64,000 nt of DNA. Origin: Coenobita brevimanus. Its lineage: Eukaryota; Arthropoda; Malacostraca; Decapoda; Coenobitidae. The stretch lies in contig CM064671.1 in assembly GCA_032717465.1 (NCBI GenBank), positions 52,628,498 through 52,692,497 of the forward strand. Reading direction: 5' to 3'. Made by a program: the position numbers and the translations under genes. The notes under the pieces were generated by a model. That model saw only the letters and a list, made by a program, of their open reading frames with translations. It was not told where the DNA came from and searched no databases. Each line of letters opens with the position of its first letter. Within the stretch, counting starts at the first letter, position 1. Shown here one piece after another: positions 22,830-34,900 of the stretch.

Positions 22830-23405
22830 GAATCAGAATCAAGGCTGCAAGGTGAACACATTAAGGATATCATGCAGGAACACAAGGGGTGGAAGAAAAT
22901 TCAAGAGGAAGGAAATATAAATATGAAAGAGATTACAGAACTACAGAGCAAGGAAAATGTGGAGAAGGAAGTGGTTAGGGTACTAAGAAGTAGAGACTCT
23001 TTAGTCAGGGATGTAGCAAACAAGAAAAAATGCGTGATAATTTCAGAAGTAAAATAAAAACGTATGACAGTAAGATCAGAAAGGGAAAGAGAAGAACTGA
23101 GTAAGGCTAAAAAGATAGTACCAGTAGTTATGGAGGCTAACAACTAAGCTCAAGAAGAGATTGAAGAAGTGTTTAGGCTAGGAAGGTACGAGGAAGGAGG
23201 GGTGAGGCCACTTAAAGTTTAAGTCTTAGGTAATGGTAAATGAAATCATCAACAGAACATAGAAATTATCAAAGACGGGTTCAAGAATGTTTGGATAAGG
23301 AGAGATGCTATTGAGGAGGAAAGAGCTAAAATATAGGAGCTAGAAAAGGAAGCAATGGAAAAAAAACAACAACAGCTGAGAACGGAGGAAGAGAAGACAG
23401 TGTTC
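22830..23405 (+). pseudogene. CR1-like LINE ORF1 remnant (coiled-coil RNA-binding type)
   Basis: A lysine/glutamate-rich protein is broken by several stops (for example near 23055, 23146, 23221 and 23334). Visible blocks are MQEHKGWKKIQEE, VEKEVVRVLRSRDSLVRD, EEIEEVFRLGRYEEGGVRPLKV, WIRRDAIEEERAK and TEEEKTVFYWR. The LGRYxxGGVRPLKV block followed by a charged coiled coil is the usual ORF1 of CR1-like LINEs, thought to bind element RNA. Confidence 0.7.
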
Positions 23406-23407
23406 TA

Positions 23408-25891
23408 TTGGAGATTAATTATCAGAAATTGAGGAATGTTGATGGTTTACTATCGGCACGGTTAGAAGTCAACAATTTCTGGAGGGTACATGAACCAGAT
23501 GTTATGAGCTTTGTAGAGACCAAGTTAAGAGTAGATATTGATATCCATATGGGAGAAGGTAAATACAAACTGTGGAGAGGAGACAGAAAAAAAAAAAAAA
23601 AAAAACAGATGGAATGATGATAGCAGTGAAGAACAACATAAATGTGGATACTGTGAAACTGGGAGAGGGTTGGGCTGATGTGATAAATATGAAATTAGAA
23701 ACTGGAGAGAATGGCAAGAGAGACATGGCAGTAGTATATGTTCCACCGAAGACAAGGGAATGGAATGACGATGAATACCAGATGTTGTCAGACATGGTTA
23801 GATACCTACAGAAAGAGCCAGAGAAAAGCAACAACATAATTCTGATGGGTGATTTTAGTTGCAAAGAGGTGAACTGGGAGGAATGGGACTCAGGAAGCAG
23901 TGAAGATTCGTGGGGCACTGTATTGCTAAATATAGCAATGAATAATGTAATGACCCAGTGGGTCAGAGGAGAAACAAGATTCAGAGATGATGACACACCA
24001 GCGTGATTTGATTTACTGCTGACCAAAGAACCTGACGTAACTGAATCTTTCAAATATCTGTGTCCTAAAGGAAAAAGTGATCATGTGGTCATTGAGTTCC
24101 AGATGATAAAGGGGACCATGGTACCAAGAGGTGAGCTTTATAGGCACGGGAGATATAACTCCGGGGAAGCAAACTTTACTGGACTGAAGATATTTTTCAA
24201 AAAAGCGGATTGGAGAAAATTCAGAGAAACAAGAGACATACAGAGGAAGTGGGATATCTTTCAAGACCTTTATAATTCGGGAGTGGAAAAATATGTGCCA
24301 AGAGTAAGTGGTAAAGAAAATTGGAAAAAGTATTGGTTTAACAGAAGGAGTATGGTAGGTGGTGGGGACCATCATCCACTCACTTGATGTAGTGGTGCCT
24401 ACTTCTTCCTTAGCCTTGTCATTCTTTTTCTGTGCCTGCCCTCCTCTCTTCTTATTTCTCCCATCTTTCCTGTCACTTCTTATTGCTTTGCTTTCCTTTA
24501 CAGGTAGCGTTATATTGACTGACAAGCCAAATGGTTTCCTGTAAGCCAAGAAACCATTTACAACGCTGGGTGGTAATCATATAACCAAACTATACGTGCT
24601 CCCTACGTGTCAACAAGTGGGTTGGTGGAGGGCTAGTGCCCCTCCCCGTAAAACTAATATCTCAAAGTCAAATGGCCACCCCTTACGGGATTATGGCGTC
24701 TGGCAATAGATAGATCGATAGATAGTATGATAGCAAAAAAAGAGCGGAATATAGCATGGAGAAACTGGAGAAGGATGAATATAGAACTAGAAATGAATAC
24801 ACAAGAATACGTAGAGAGGAAGAAAGGAGCTTTGAAAAAGGTATAATTGACAAATGAAATGAAGAACCCAAATTGTTTTATAGATTTGCTAATGGCAAAT
24901 TGAAACAAAAATAAGGAATCACCGAACTGAAAGTAGAAGGGGAGATCTATAAAGATGCAGCAATGCAAGCTGAAATAATGAACATATGTTTCCAACTGGT
25001 TTTCAGTAAAGAAAGCGATATTGTGGAGAGGGGTGTAGGGCCTAGAAATGTAGTGATAAAACATATGAAAGTAGAAGCGGAGGAAGTGTATAAGTTACTG
25101 GATACTGAAGCTATAAGGAAAGTCCCAGGGCCGGATGGAATCTCTAATTGGGTACTGAAAGAATACAGAGATCAACTGGCGGATAAGATTCATGGTTTTA
25201 ATTATGTCTTCCCTGGAAGAATGAAAGTTCCTCGGGAATGGGAGAGGGCCAATGTGGTACCAATTTATAAGGGAGGAAACAAGGAAGAACCTCCGAATTA
25301 TAGACCAGTGTCCCTGACTAGCATGGTTGCAAAATTGTGCGAGAGAATCATGAAAGACAGATGGATAAAATATCTGGAGATGATGATATTTTGGCTGAAA
25401 GTCAGTTTGGATTCAGAAATGGAAGGTAGTAAGTTTCCAACTTGTTGAGCTTTTACTCAAGAGCGATTGGCGTGCTAAAAGAGAGAGACGGTTGGGTGGA
25501 CTGTGTGTATTTAGATTTGGAGAAAGCCTTTGACAAGGTACCCCACAAGCAACTAATGTTGAAATTGGGGCACATAGGAGGACTGAAGGGAAACCTCCTG
25601 GAGTGGATGAAAGACTTCCTGAGAGACAGATAAATGAGGACAGTAATAATGAAGAGGAGGTCTAGATGGAGGAAAGTAACAAGTGGTGTCCCACAGGGCT
25701 CGGTGTTAGCGCCAATAATATTTCTGATTTACGTAAACGATATGGTAGACGGAATGAACAGTTATGCAAGTCTGTTTGCGATGATTCAAAGATCTTGAGT
25801 AGAGTAGAAGTTGAGGAATAGCCTACTGTAAAACGCTGCAGGAGGACCTGGATAGGATTCATGATTGGAGCCGGATGTGGGAAATGAAATT

Positions 25892-25892
<1 letters not shown>
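23408..25892 (+). pseudogene. CR1-like LINE endonuclease-RT, frameshifted and interrupted
   Basis: The endonuclease starts near 23408 (MEINYQKLRNVDGLL, then SFVETKLR). It shifts frame after an A run at 23588-23605, continues with ILMGDFSCKEVNWEEW (about 23840, GDFS in place of the usual GDFN), and reaches GKSDHVVIEF near 24076. The linker is split by the insert at 24355. RT then gives AWRKLEKDEY (24745), KVPGPDGISNWVLKEY, PIYKGGNKEEPPNYRPVSLTS, SQFGFRNG, YLDLEKAFDKVPH and SGVPQGSVLAPI. Near 25775 the catalytic FADD box is damaged. The sequence ends in the thumb at the (TA)n tract. Confidence 0.8.
24355..24723 (+). mobile_element. SINE-like non-autonomous element with RTE-3-type tail
   Basis: The 369-bp insert is bracketed by a perfect 6-bp target duplication AGTATG (24349-24354 and 24724-24729). 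Its 3' end, ACGGGATTATGGCGTCTGGC followed by AATAGATAGAT, matches the 3' end of the RTE-3 LINE read on the minus strand at 21700-21740. Its middle (24530-24600) shares the AAATGGTTTCCTG hairpin region and the following CTGGGTG/ATCATATAACC words with the RTE-2 leader. It has no coding frame. A shared 3' tail suggests mobilisation by RTE-3 proteins. Confidence 0.75.

Positions 25893-25965
<73 letters not shown>
25893..25965. repeat. (TA)n microsatellite
   Basis: About 73 bases of TA units at the broken end of the CR1-like LINE. Confidence 0.96.
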
Positions 25966-25967
<2 letters not shown>

Positions 25968-26945
25968 TCAATTTTAGGAGCTATCAAACCGACACATTAA
26001 TATGCAATGTAATATTGCGGACTAATGTTTTTGCTTAACAGTGACATACATACCACATACGCGACACTATGTAGTTTTATTGTGATTACAAACCTATAAA
26101 ATGGTCTTACCTTGCAAACGCGTCCAACAATCGTGGAGAACTCCACCTGTGTCTCATTTCTTACCAGACTGTCCCAGGACACCTCAAGCACACATACAAC
26201 ATGCGTCAGTTGCTGATATATCTGAAGCATGAGTTATTGCAAAATGTAATAAGATTAATTTTATATAGGAAACACAGATAACATAAGAATATGCTTGCAA
26301 AATATCGTTTCAGCAAAGGAGACTTTCTTCAGTACGAGTAATATCGTTCAGATTTAGTACACTGAAGACATTAATATTTCATAAAAATGGTATGAGAACA
26401 AAACGCTGCTTATGAGCTTACTATGGCTGCAGATACGAACGTCTCTTGTCTAGTAGTTAGGATGCAGACTGGACATGAAGGAGGAGTTTTAGTAGAATGA
26501 ATAATATCTTTTATCACCCTTGTCAGTGTTTCACTCCTACGATTACCTGAGAAAAATAAATTTGTTGATAATTTGTGATGGCTTTGTTCTGCTTGCACTG
26601 TTTCATATTCTTCATAACGATCACGTACTTTTTTAAGTTACTTACGCAAAACGAGTGGCAGTTTGACCTCAACAACTCTCAGAAGGAATAATAACAGGAA
26701 GAGGGGACAGATCTCCATTATTTCTGCATGTATCTGCATGAAAAAAAAAAAAAAAAAAAAAAATCATAATTATTATCAATAGCAAATTATCCCACTCATT
26801 ACAGTTAGTATCATCAGCAAATGTCCTTGACTCAGCCAGTTTTATTTTTCAAAGTCCATACTTGGTGTAAACCATGAGTTTGGACTCTTTGGTATCACTC
26901 TGTTACTGCTATAAGCTGAATATCGCTGTAAACCAAATGTTTTTT
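25966..26945. other. Non-coding stretch with one long A run
   Basis: AT-rich DNA without recognised elements. A run of about 23 A lies at 26740-26762. The longest frames are under 80 codons and resemble nothing I know. Confidence 0.5.
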
Positions 26946-27350
26946 GATGACTTGATGGGTTGGTTGGTGGGTGGGCAGAGTGGGTAGACAGGTAGATAGA
27001 GTGGTGTGGGTAGGTGGGTTTGGTAGACAGGTAGAGAGAGAGAGGGGTGGGTGTTGGGTTTGGTAGACGAAGTGGGTGGAGTGGACAAAGCAGGAAGGGT
27101 GGGGATGGTTGAAGTGGGTGTGGTGGGTAGGAAGGATGTGGTGGGTGGATGGGGTAGATGGGTGGGTGGTGTTTCATGGGTGGGTGGTCAGACTGGGCAC
27201 GAGGTTGGGGTGCATGGCCCTTCTATAAAACGGTGGGTGGGTGTACTTGGTGGGTGGATGAATTTGTCGCTTCCTGGAGGCTATGCTAGGAGATGGGCCT
27301 ACTACAGTGGGTGGATGGGTGGGTGGTTGGGGGATAATACAATAAGGTTT
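26946..27350 (+). repeat. G-rich low-complexity block built on GTGGGTGG
   Basis: Over about 400 bases the plus strand is strongly G-rich and C-poor, made of variants of GTGGGTGG, GGTAGACAG and GTGGGTGGATGG. The many GGG runs could form quadruplexes. Frames across it (glycine/valine-rich or proline/histidine-rich) are composition artefacts. Confidence 0.75.
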
Positions 27351-27399
27351 ACTAGGGAATAGGTCTAAAAGGTAAGTTGGCCGTGAGTTTCAATACGTT

Positions 27400-27890
27400 G
27401 ATGAGGGAAAATAACCATGGTTTGAATGTGTTCATGTGGGAAAACAGGTCCATGGAAAGTGCGTCCATGTGGAAAATGGGCTCAAGCAGAAACACAGGCA
27501 CAAATGATAAAATGGTCCACGTGAAAATTTAAGTATTTTAGGAAATTCCTATGTTCCCGTCTGCAGAAAACATATCACCAAGGAAAAGCATATCTATGGA
27601 GAAAATTGCTTATCAGACAGAATATAGGATTATGGGGAAAATGTGCCATTCAAGGGAAAAGAGGTCCACAGACAAAAGTAGCTCTATGGCTAACAACAGG
27701 TTCAAGAATGAAGTTTGGTTAAAGGGTGGAAATAGGTCCATGTGGAAAATGGGTTCAAATAGGAAACGAGGCCCTTTGTGGTTAAAAAAAAAAAAAAGTC
27801 CATTGAAAAAGTAGATCAAACAAAGCAAGTGGGTTCAAATGGGAAAAACGCTCTCAGTGGAACCTACGTCCATGGCTGTTTTGTAGGTCC
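27400..27890 (+). repeat. Degenerate minisatellite, unit about 17 bp
   Basis: Diverged units have the approximate form GGTCCATGTGGAAAATG and GGTTCAAATGGGAAAAC, following one another every 16-19 bases, clearest at 27437-27530 and 27640-27790. The same unit family reappears at 43120-43225. An A run at 27784-27797 interrupts it. Confidence 0.6.
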
Positions 27891-28977
27891 TAGCGGGATT
27901 TTTTTTTTACTGAAGAGTACTAAAATGACTGGGAGGAAGCCATATAACACAGTCCCAGCTCCATCTGCCACAGAAAACCACCACCAAGGAGACGGGAAGC
28001 AGCCTCGCTCCACCGCCAAGACCACCACTATATGAGCTTCCAAGCCAGAGGGATATAGGAACCATGCACACATCAGCACTATCTGCCCCTCTCGCCCTGA
28101 GTCGTAACCCACCTGCCGTAACAACCAGCACCCAAGTACTGCAAACGGCCAGAGATCTTCAATCCAGTACTGGATTGCTGCATTGCTACAGAGAAGGCTC
28201 GATGCTTCTCTGACTCTAGTTTGACTCAACGCAACGTTACAAGGGAGTTGGCCTGACAAGACTCCATGCATTTGCCAACTGAATTGGCCCGATGCAATTC
28301 AGCTCCGAGAAAGCCACGATATCTTCCTATCTTGGACCGGTCACTGCGTGGCACCACGAACCCCAGAGGATCCATCTCCCTGTGCCTCCCCTTAACATCC
28401 CCAAAATCCACTTCCCCTACACCTGGAAGAGAGATCCCGGTAGCACAAATGTATGACTTTGCTATCCCATCTTACTCGGGTCCCTTATAACCTCCCTTTG
28501 TGGCCACTTTGGGAACAGTCCACACGAACGTCCTTTCCCTAGGCCCTTAGTGAGAACTTGATATCTGGTTCCCCCTTTCGGAACTGGAATTGTAATTTCT
28601 CACTTGTGGCCTTTGCCTTCCCAATATTCTTTTAACATCCTACGGTATGGACATACTGTAAACTCACCTCCAGGATCTCCCCCCTCCTTTTTTTTTTTTT
28701 TTTTTACCTGTGTAGAGATCCCTTCAGGTCCTTAGATTACGATCTCATCTCCTGGACTGACTGTTTACCTTGTATGTGCTATATGTCTTCGGCTTATTAT
28801 TGCCTGATTTGCAACTAGAGTTTAATGATAATAATAAAGCTTTGTAGCACAACCCTAAATTTGTGTTCTCACCTTGTACTTTTGAAGTATAGCATAAGTG
28901 TCTTTTGTGTGTTCCTTCATAGAGAAACCAGGTTATCGACAGCATAACAAGTACAAACATATTACATAGAAAAATAC
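27891..28977. other. Non-coding stretch, nothing firmly recognised
   Basis: It contains T runs at 27900 and 28688-28706 and a CT/CA-rich middle (27950-28500). Frames up to 135 codons on the minus strand have no recognisable motif and look like chance openings. Confidence 0.45.
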
Positions 28978-29255
28978 CATGCACCTGATAATGGGTGTCC
29001 TCCATTCATTAAACACATTAACAGTTGGAACTGAACTGTTGTATGTTGAATTTTCAGGGGAAGTTATTATGGGGAAGCAAGTAGCAATACAGGGAATAAA
29101 GGAGTTCTGATAGGCAGACGTTTTAGAATTGGGCAGTGTGACAATCATGTGATGGGCACTATCAGAAGCCCGTGTTGAGAGGTGGCACAATAGAAGCAAC
29201 TCCATCTGAGAATTTGCCATAAAAATATTTATACAAAAATGCAAGGGAGGCAAAA
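28978..29255 (-). mobile_element. LINE3 3'-end fragment
   Basis: It aligns with the 3' end of the minus-strand LINE3 copy that starts at 53446 (shared words: TGGTGTCCTC, GGAATAAAGGAGTTCT-like, CACTATCAGA, GAGAGGTGGCACAAT). It encodes, on the minus strand, part of the C-terminal block VPPLH...SGSAHDWNV, heavily mutated. Confidence 0.7.
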
Positions 29256-29371
29256 TGGCACCTTATTTTCATGGGAGATGGTTCCTTTCTAACTGCAAGG
29301 TTATTAATAACACAGATCTGCAGAATTAAAGTCATTAAAAACTGTTTTAATTCTAAGGATTTATTTTTATT

Positions 29372-30735
29372 GTCTATCTATCTATATACCTAGGCTGCTT
29401 CCCCCAAGGAAAGGGAGGTAGCCGAGACAGAACGACACACTTCCCAATTGCTCATCCATTCAAACACATTCATTCGCATCTTAGCCCCAAGGGGAGAACG
29501 GACAGATCCTCACTGCACCACACCGCACAAGGGTCAACTGCGCAATGCAATCAGTGACATCCGCAGCAGGGCCCGACAGCAGAGCTGGTTTACCCCTGCC
29601 ACATCATAACAGACCCATCCCCTTACCCGCACCTGACCTGACTAGCTGATCAGACCAAATGCGGGAGAATATCCCCTCAGGGCTGCGTCATCACTTATTC
29701 ATTCACAATTTCTCTCCATTTATTTCTGTCATGCACAGCCACTCTTCCTTGCTCAAGAGACATCCCTCTCGCATCCAGTGCTCTCTTCACACTGTCCATC
29801 CATTCTATTCGTGGTCTTCCTCTCAGCCTGACACCTCTCACATCAGATCTAGTTATCTTTTTCACCAATCGCTCATTATCCATTCTCTCCATATGCCCAA
29901 ACCATCGCAACACCCTCTGCTCAACTCTACCAGCCATCTCCCGAACAACTCCAGTTCTCCTTCGCACTTCATCATTTCGCACTTGATCCATGCGCATCAC
30001 TCCACACATACTCCTCAGACACCTCATCTCCATTACATTCAAACTTTTCCTCTCAGCTACACCCATATTCCATGTTTCAGCTCCATATAACGCAATCGGT
30101 ACCACAACACCCTCATACAACCTTCTCTTTACATCCATTCTAAGCGAACGACATCTAAATACTTTTTTCATTCCTCCCAGCACCTTTCCTACTTCATTTA
30201 TTCTAAACTTCACTTCTGCATGTATTCTTCCATCCACAGCAACATGTGACCCTAGATATTTAAAACACTCTACCTCCTCAAGCAACTCGCCATTCAAAGC
30301 TATATTCATCCCCCTACCATCTACCAACCTCGTACACTTCATCACTTTACTCTTATTCTCATTTACTTTCAATTTCCTCCTTTCACACACCCTTCCAAAC
30401 TCCTCTGCCAACTGTCTCAATCTCTCCTGTGAATCAGCCACCAGTGCAGTATCATCTGCAAACAGCAGCTGCTTCAGATTCCACTCTCCGCCATCAACAT
30501 TCACCAGACTCAGACCTCCACCTAAAACTCTTGCATTCACCTCCCTTACAACACCATCCATGTAAATATTAAACAACCAAGGCGACATCACACATCCCTG
30601 TCGCAGCCCCACTCTCACAGGAAACCAGTCACTCATAGCATTTCCCACTCTTACACACGCTCTACTACTTCGTATTTACATAAAAAACTTTTCATCCTTT
30701 TAGTAACCTACCATCAAGTCCATACAATCTTAAAA
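29372..30735 (-). mobile_element. RTE-1 LINE, copy B (5'-truncated)
   Basis: It begins with the (TCTA)n tail complement and the conserved CCTAGGCTGCTTCCCCC end, and runs on the minus strand into the RT palm. It is truncated near 30735, in the region corresponding to 8460 of copy A. The body is nearly identical to copies A and C. Confidence 0.88.
29695..30648 (-). pseudogene. RTE-1 RT C-terminal half, open frame of 317 residues (copy B)
   Basis: Reading on the minus strand from near the truncation: VGLRQGCVMSPWLF, the catalytic LFADDTALV, KLKVNENKSKVMKC, FKYLGSHVAVDGR, then the C-terminal RCLRSMCGVMRMD, LRWFGHMERMD and GRPRIEWMDSVKRAL blocks, ending KWREIVNE. This frame has no internal stop, so it shows the intact C-terminus that is frameshifted in copy A. 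The endonuclease and first half of RT are missing, so it cannot act alone. Confidence 0.87.
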
Positions 30736-30939
30736 TTGTACTTAGGAAAAAAAATACATTTAGAATGTTTCCATCACATCAAAATTTTATACAAAATTTT
30801 AAGAGATTTTATTAAAATATAGCAAATTATACGTTCCAATTGATCTATAGAATATGGTTCTAAATTAAATGAAAGAGAAAATATTTAGTCAATGTAATTC
30901 ATAAAAAAAATACATGAAAGAATGAACACTATATATTCA

Positions 30940-31560
30940 TAACTTACATATACCTTCTCTAGTATCTGTAACTTTTCTGCCATTTTTGCTCCAAAACTTC
31001 GTTTGGTGGCCAGTCGTTTGTACACTTTTTTCTGGTGCATCCCTGTGGATCATCCGGAAGTAGTCTCCCATCATACTGGCATCCAAATGTCCTTGGTACC
31101 TCCTTTCCATGTCCTTGATGTCCTGATGAAATCCTTCATCCTGTTCTTCACTCACTTCTTCATGATTTTCGGCTCCAAATGAATATAAAAAAATGAGCTT
31201 TGAGACTAATGTTGCAACCCAACTCTTTAAATCTGACCAACAAATTTCTAGCAAGTTCTTTGGAATTTGGATCCTAATTGTTGCCCACAAACTTATAAAT
31301 TACTTATTTGAAAGATATCCAAGACTCTTATTCCAGATCGTTCATCACACCATCAAATTCTCCATCAGAAATACCCCAACTTTCAATTTAACTTCAAACA
31401 AACCAAGCAACTTTTTGAACGAATGCATAAAATAGACTTCACCTTTTCATAGGGCTTTGACAAACTGCTTCATTAATCCAAGCTTAATAAGAAGCAGTGG
31501 TACAGCACTTTATCTGGCTTCACCAAGCTAGGTCAGATGATATTTTTAGCACTAAGCTGT
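30940..31560 (-). pseudogene. Decayed fragment of a repetitive invertebrate protein family (probably transposon-derived)
   Basis: Minus-strand reading gives LLLIKLGLMKQFVKAL (about 31455-31510) in one frame. The frame 30937-31290 then gives NLLEICWSDLKSW, GFHQDIKDMERRYQGHLDASMMGDYF and a basic tail. The pair KLGLMKxFVKAL ... FHQDIxxMExRYQGxxxxSMMxDY is familiar from long, repetitive, uncharacterised proteins in arthropod and cnidarian genomes. Function is unknown to me; multiple frame changes make it a relic. The RTE-1 copy B ends about 200 bp away. Confidence 0.5.
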
Positions 31561-31573
31561 AGATTAATTCTAT

Positions 31574-31954
31574 TTGGATCTCCTCCTGACAAATAATCTG
31601 GATCAATACAGGATAGACGTACTGTTACCATTTGGATCCTCTGACCACAATCTCATCAAAGCCTCATTAGTTAACCCCCCCAAACCTCCCCGTTCTGAAT
31701 CTGTCAGGGTGACCCGATGGCACTTTGACAGAGCAAACTGGGATGGATTTAGAAATTATCTTGCTGACATTCCATGGCAGTCTTTCTTCTCTAATGATGC
31801 CAATTCTACGCAGTCCCACATGTGCGACTTAATACTAACTGGTATGAATTCATTCATATGAAATTAACAGTTCACTAAAAGACTGAACTTTCCAAAATGG
31901 TTTGATAACAACTGTACCAGAGCAACAGCCCAAAAATCATTGGCATATAACTCT
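31574..31954 (+). pseudogene. LINE3 endonuclease C-terminus and linker (fragment)
   Basis: The frame reads MDLLLTNNLDQYRIDVLLPFG, SSDHNLI (the SDH motif of AP endonucleases) and VRVTRWHFDRANWDGFRNYL. It ends with stops near 31860 and continues in another frame (FTKRLNFPKWFDNNCTRATAQ) to the RTE-1 junction. The same protein region is on the minus strand at 55469-55970. Confidence 0.82.
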
Positions 31955-34900
31955 TCTATCTATCTATCTATATACCTAGGCTGCTTCCCCCAAGGAAAGG
32001 GAGGTAGCCGAGACAGGACGACACACTCCCCATTTACTCATCCATTCAAACACATTCATTCGCATCTTAGCCCCAACGGGGAGAATGGACAGATCCTCAC
32101 CGCACCACACCGCACAAGGGTCAACTGCACAATGCAATCAGTGACATCCGCAGCAGGGCCCGACAGCGGAACTGGTTTACCCCTGCCACATCATAACAGA
32201 CCCATCCCCTTACCCACACCTGACCTGACTAGCTGATCAGACCAAATGCGGGAGAATATCCCCTCAGGGCTGCGTCATCACTTATTCATTCACAATTTCT
32301 CTCCATTTATTTCTGTCACGCACAGCCACTCTTCCTTGCTCAACAGACATCCCTCTCGCATCCAGCGCTCTCTTCACACTGTCCATCCATCCTATTCGTG
32401 GTCTTCCTCTCAGCCTGACACCTCTCACATCAGATCTAGTTATCTTTTTCACCAATCGCTCATTATCCATTCTCTCCATATGCCCAAACCATCGCAACAC
32501 CCTCTGCTCAACTCTACCAGCCATCTCCCGAACAACTCCAGTTCTCCTTCGCACTTCATCATTTCGCACCCGATCCATACGCGTCACTCCACACATACTC
32601 CTCAGACACCTCATCTCCATTACATTCAAACTTTTCCTCTCTGCTACACCCATATTCCATGTTTCAGCCCCATATAACGCAGTCGGTACCACAACACCCT
32701 CATACAGCCTTCTCTTTACATCCATTCTAAGCGAACGACATTCAAACACTTTTTTCATTCCTCCAGCACCTTTCCTACTTCATTTATTCTAAACTTCACT
32801 TCTGCATCTATTCTTCCATCCACAGCAACATGTGACCCTAGATATTTAAAACAATCTACCTCCTCAAGCAACTCACCATTCAAAACTATATTCATCCCCC
32901 TACCATCTTATCAACCTCGTACACTTCATCACTTTACTCTTATTCTCATTAACTTTCAATTTCCTCCTTTCACACACCCTTCCAAACTCTTCTACCAACT
33001 GTCTCAATCTCTCCTCTGAATCAGTCACCAGTGCAGTATCATCTGCAAACATCAGCTGCTTCAGATTCCACTCTCCACCATCAACATTCACCAAACTCAG
33101 ACCTCCACCTAAAACTCTTGCTTTCACCTCCCTTACAACACCATCCATGTAAATATTAAACAACCAAGGCGACATCACACATCCCTGTCGCAGCCCCATT
33201 CTCACAGGAAACCAATCACTCACAGCATTTCCCACTCTTACACACACTCTACTATTTACATAAAAACTTTTCACCCTTTTAGTAACCTACCATCAAGTTC
33301 ATACAAACTTAAAACAGTCCACAAAGCCTCCCTATCAATTCTATCATACGCTGTCTCTAAATCCATAAATGCCCAAAACACATCCTTGCCTTTCACTAAA
33401 TACTTTTCACACACTTGTCTCATAGCAAACACCTGATCAACGCATCCCCTCCCTCTCCTAAAGCCACACTGCTCATCACCTATCACTCCCTCTGTACCCT
33501 CTCTAACTCTCATAATTAACACTCTACCATACACCTTACCTACAACACTCAACAGACTTATACCCCTAAAGCTAGTACATTCATACTTATCACCCTTGCC
33601 TTTATACAACGGGACCACACAAGCACTTGCCCAGTCAATTGGCACCATACCTTTCTCAAAGCACACATTCAACAATCTTACTAACCAGTCAACAATAGTC
33701 ACTCCACCACCCTTCAGGCATTCCACAGCACACCCATCCATACCTGCTGCTTTCCCTATTTTCATCTCCTTTACTGCCTTCTCCACTTCCTCCTTCGTGA
33801 TCAAAGAATCATTCAACTCTCCCAACACATTTATTTCATGCACCCTTCCATCCCCCACAATCTCAGCCACCCTTTCCTCCTCTACATTTAATAATCTTTC
33901 AAAATACTCTGCCCATCTCTTCCTTACTGCATCCATCTCAATTAACATCCTTCCATCCTCTGCTTTTACTCGTTCTTCCTTCCCAGACTCTCCCTTTCGC
34001 ACCCTTTTCACCTCCTTCCAAAACATTTTCTTATTCTGTTGAAAATTCTCTGTCAGCCGCCTACCTCACCTCTCATCTGCTGCCACTTTAGCATCACGCA
34101 CAGCCCTTCTCGCTCTATTCCTCTTTTCCTTATACCTTTCATATGACATCTCATTCTTCCTCTGCCGCCACACTTCATATGCACGTCTCTTCTCAGCCAC
34201 AGCCATACTTACTTCCTCGCACCACCATTCACTTCCTTTTCTTACACCACCACCCACACGTCTCACACCACACACCTCTTCTGCATGCCCCACCACAGCA
34301 CTCTTAGACAACTGCCATTCCTCCTCCACGCTGCCATTTTCCCGATCTTTCACTGCGTTCCACTCATCTTTCAATTTCTCCTGATACTCTATCCTTTTCT
34401 CTCTTTTATCCAACTCACTCACTTTCAAAACCTCCCTGCCACACCTAACCCTCCTAGCTCTCACCCATCTCTTACCTACTCTTAACTTTCCCTCCACCAG
34501 GTAGTGGTCAGACATACCTCCACCCTCCCCTCTCAGAACTCTCACATCCAACAATCTTCCTATTACATTCCTAGACACAACCACATAGTCCATCAATGCT
34601 CTATCAACAACCCTTCCACCCTCCTGTCTCACCCATGTATACTTATAAATATCTTTCTTCTCAAACAGCGTATTCCCAATCACCATCTCTCGCTCAACAC
34701 ACATTGCTATCATTCGTTCCCCATTTTCATTTCTTCCAGGCAAACCATGCATACCAACTACGCCTTCAACTGCTACATTTCCCACTCCAGCATTCAGATC
34801 TCCCATCATTACCACATTCACATTCTCTCCAAAACTCTGCAGACACTCATCAACATCATTCCAGAAAGACTCCCTCTCTTGTTCATCCCTTTCACTACCA

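Larger units (their letters stand above)
22830..25892 (+). mobile_element. CR1/Jockey-group LINE, two-ORF type, decayed and split
   Basis: ORF1 remnants (22830-23405) are followed by endonuclease and RT (23408-25892) on the same strand. The copy is interrupted at 24355-24723 by a SINE-like insert and stops at a (TA)n tract at 25893 within the RT domain, so it has no 3' end here. RT blocks (VPGPDG, VPIYKGGNKEEPPNYRPVS, DLEKAFDKVPH, SGVPQGSVLAP) are typical of CR1-like elements found widely in decapods. Confidence 0.82.

Noticed and set aside
27051..27362. 103-codon glycine/valine-rich frame
   Set aside because: It lies entirely in the GTGGGTGG low-complexity block and shows no domain.
27400..27890. 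CRISPR-like array
   Set aside because: The repeats are about 17 bp, highly degenerate and contiguous without spacers, in a eukaryotic transposon-rich context.
27864..28271. 135-codon minus-strand frame as a gene
   Set aside because: No start context, domain or homologous copy is recognisable, and overlapping frames are also open.
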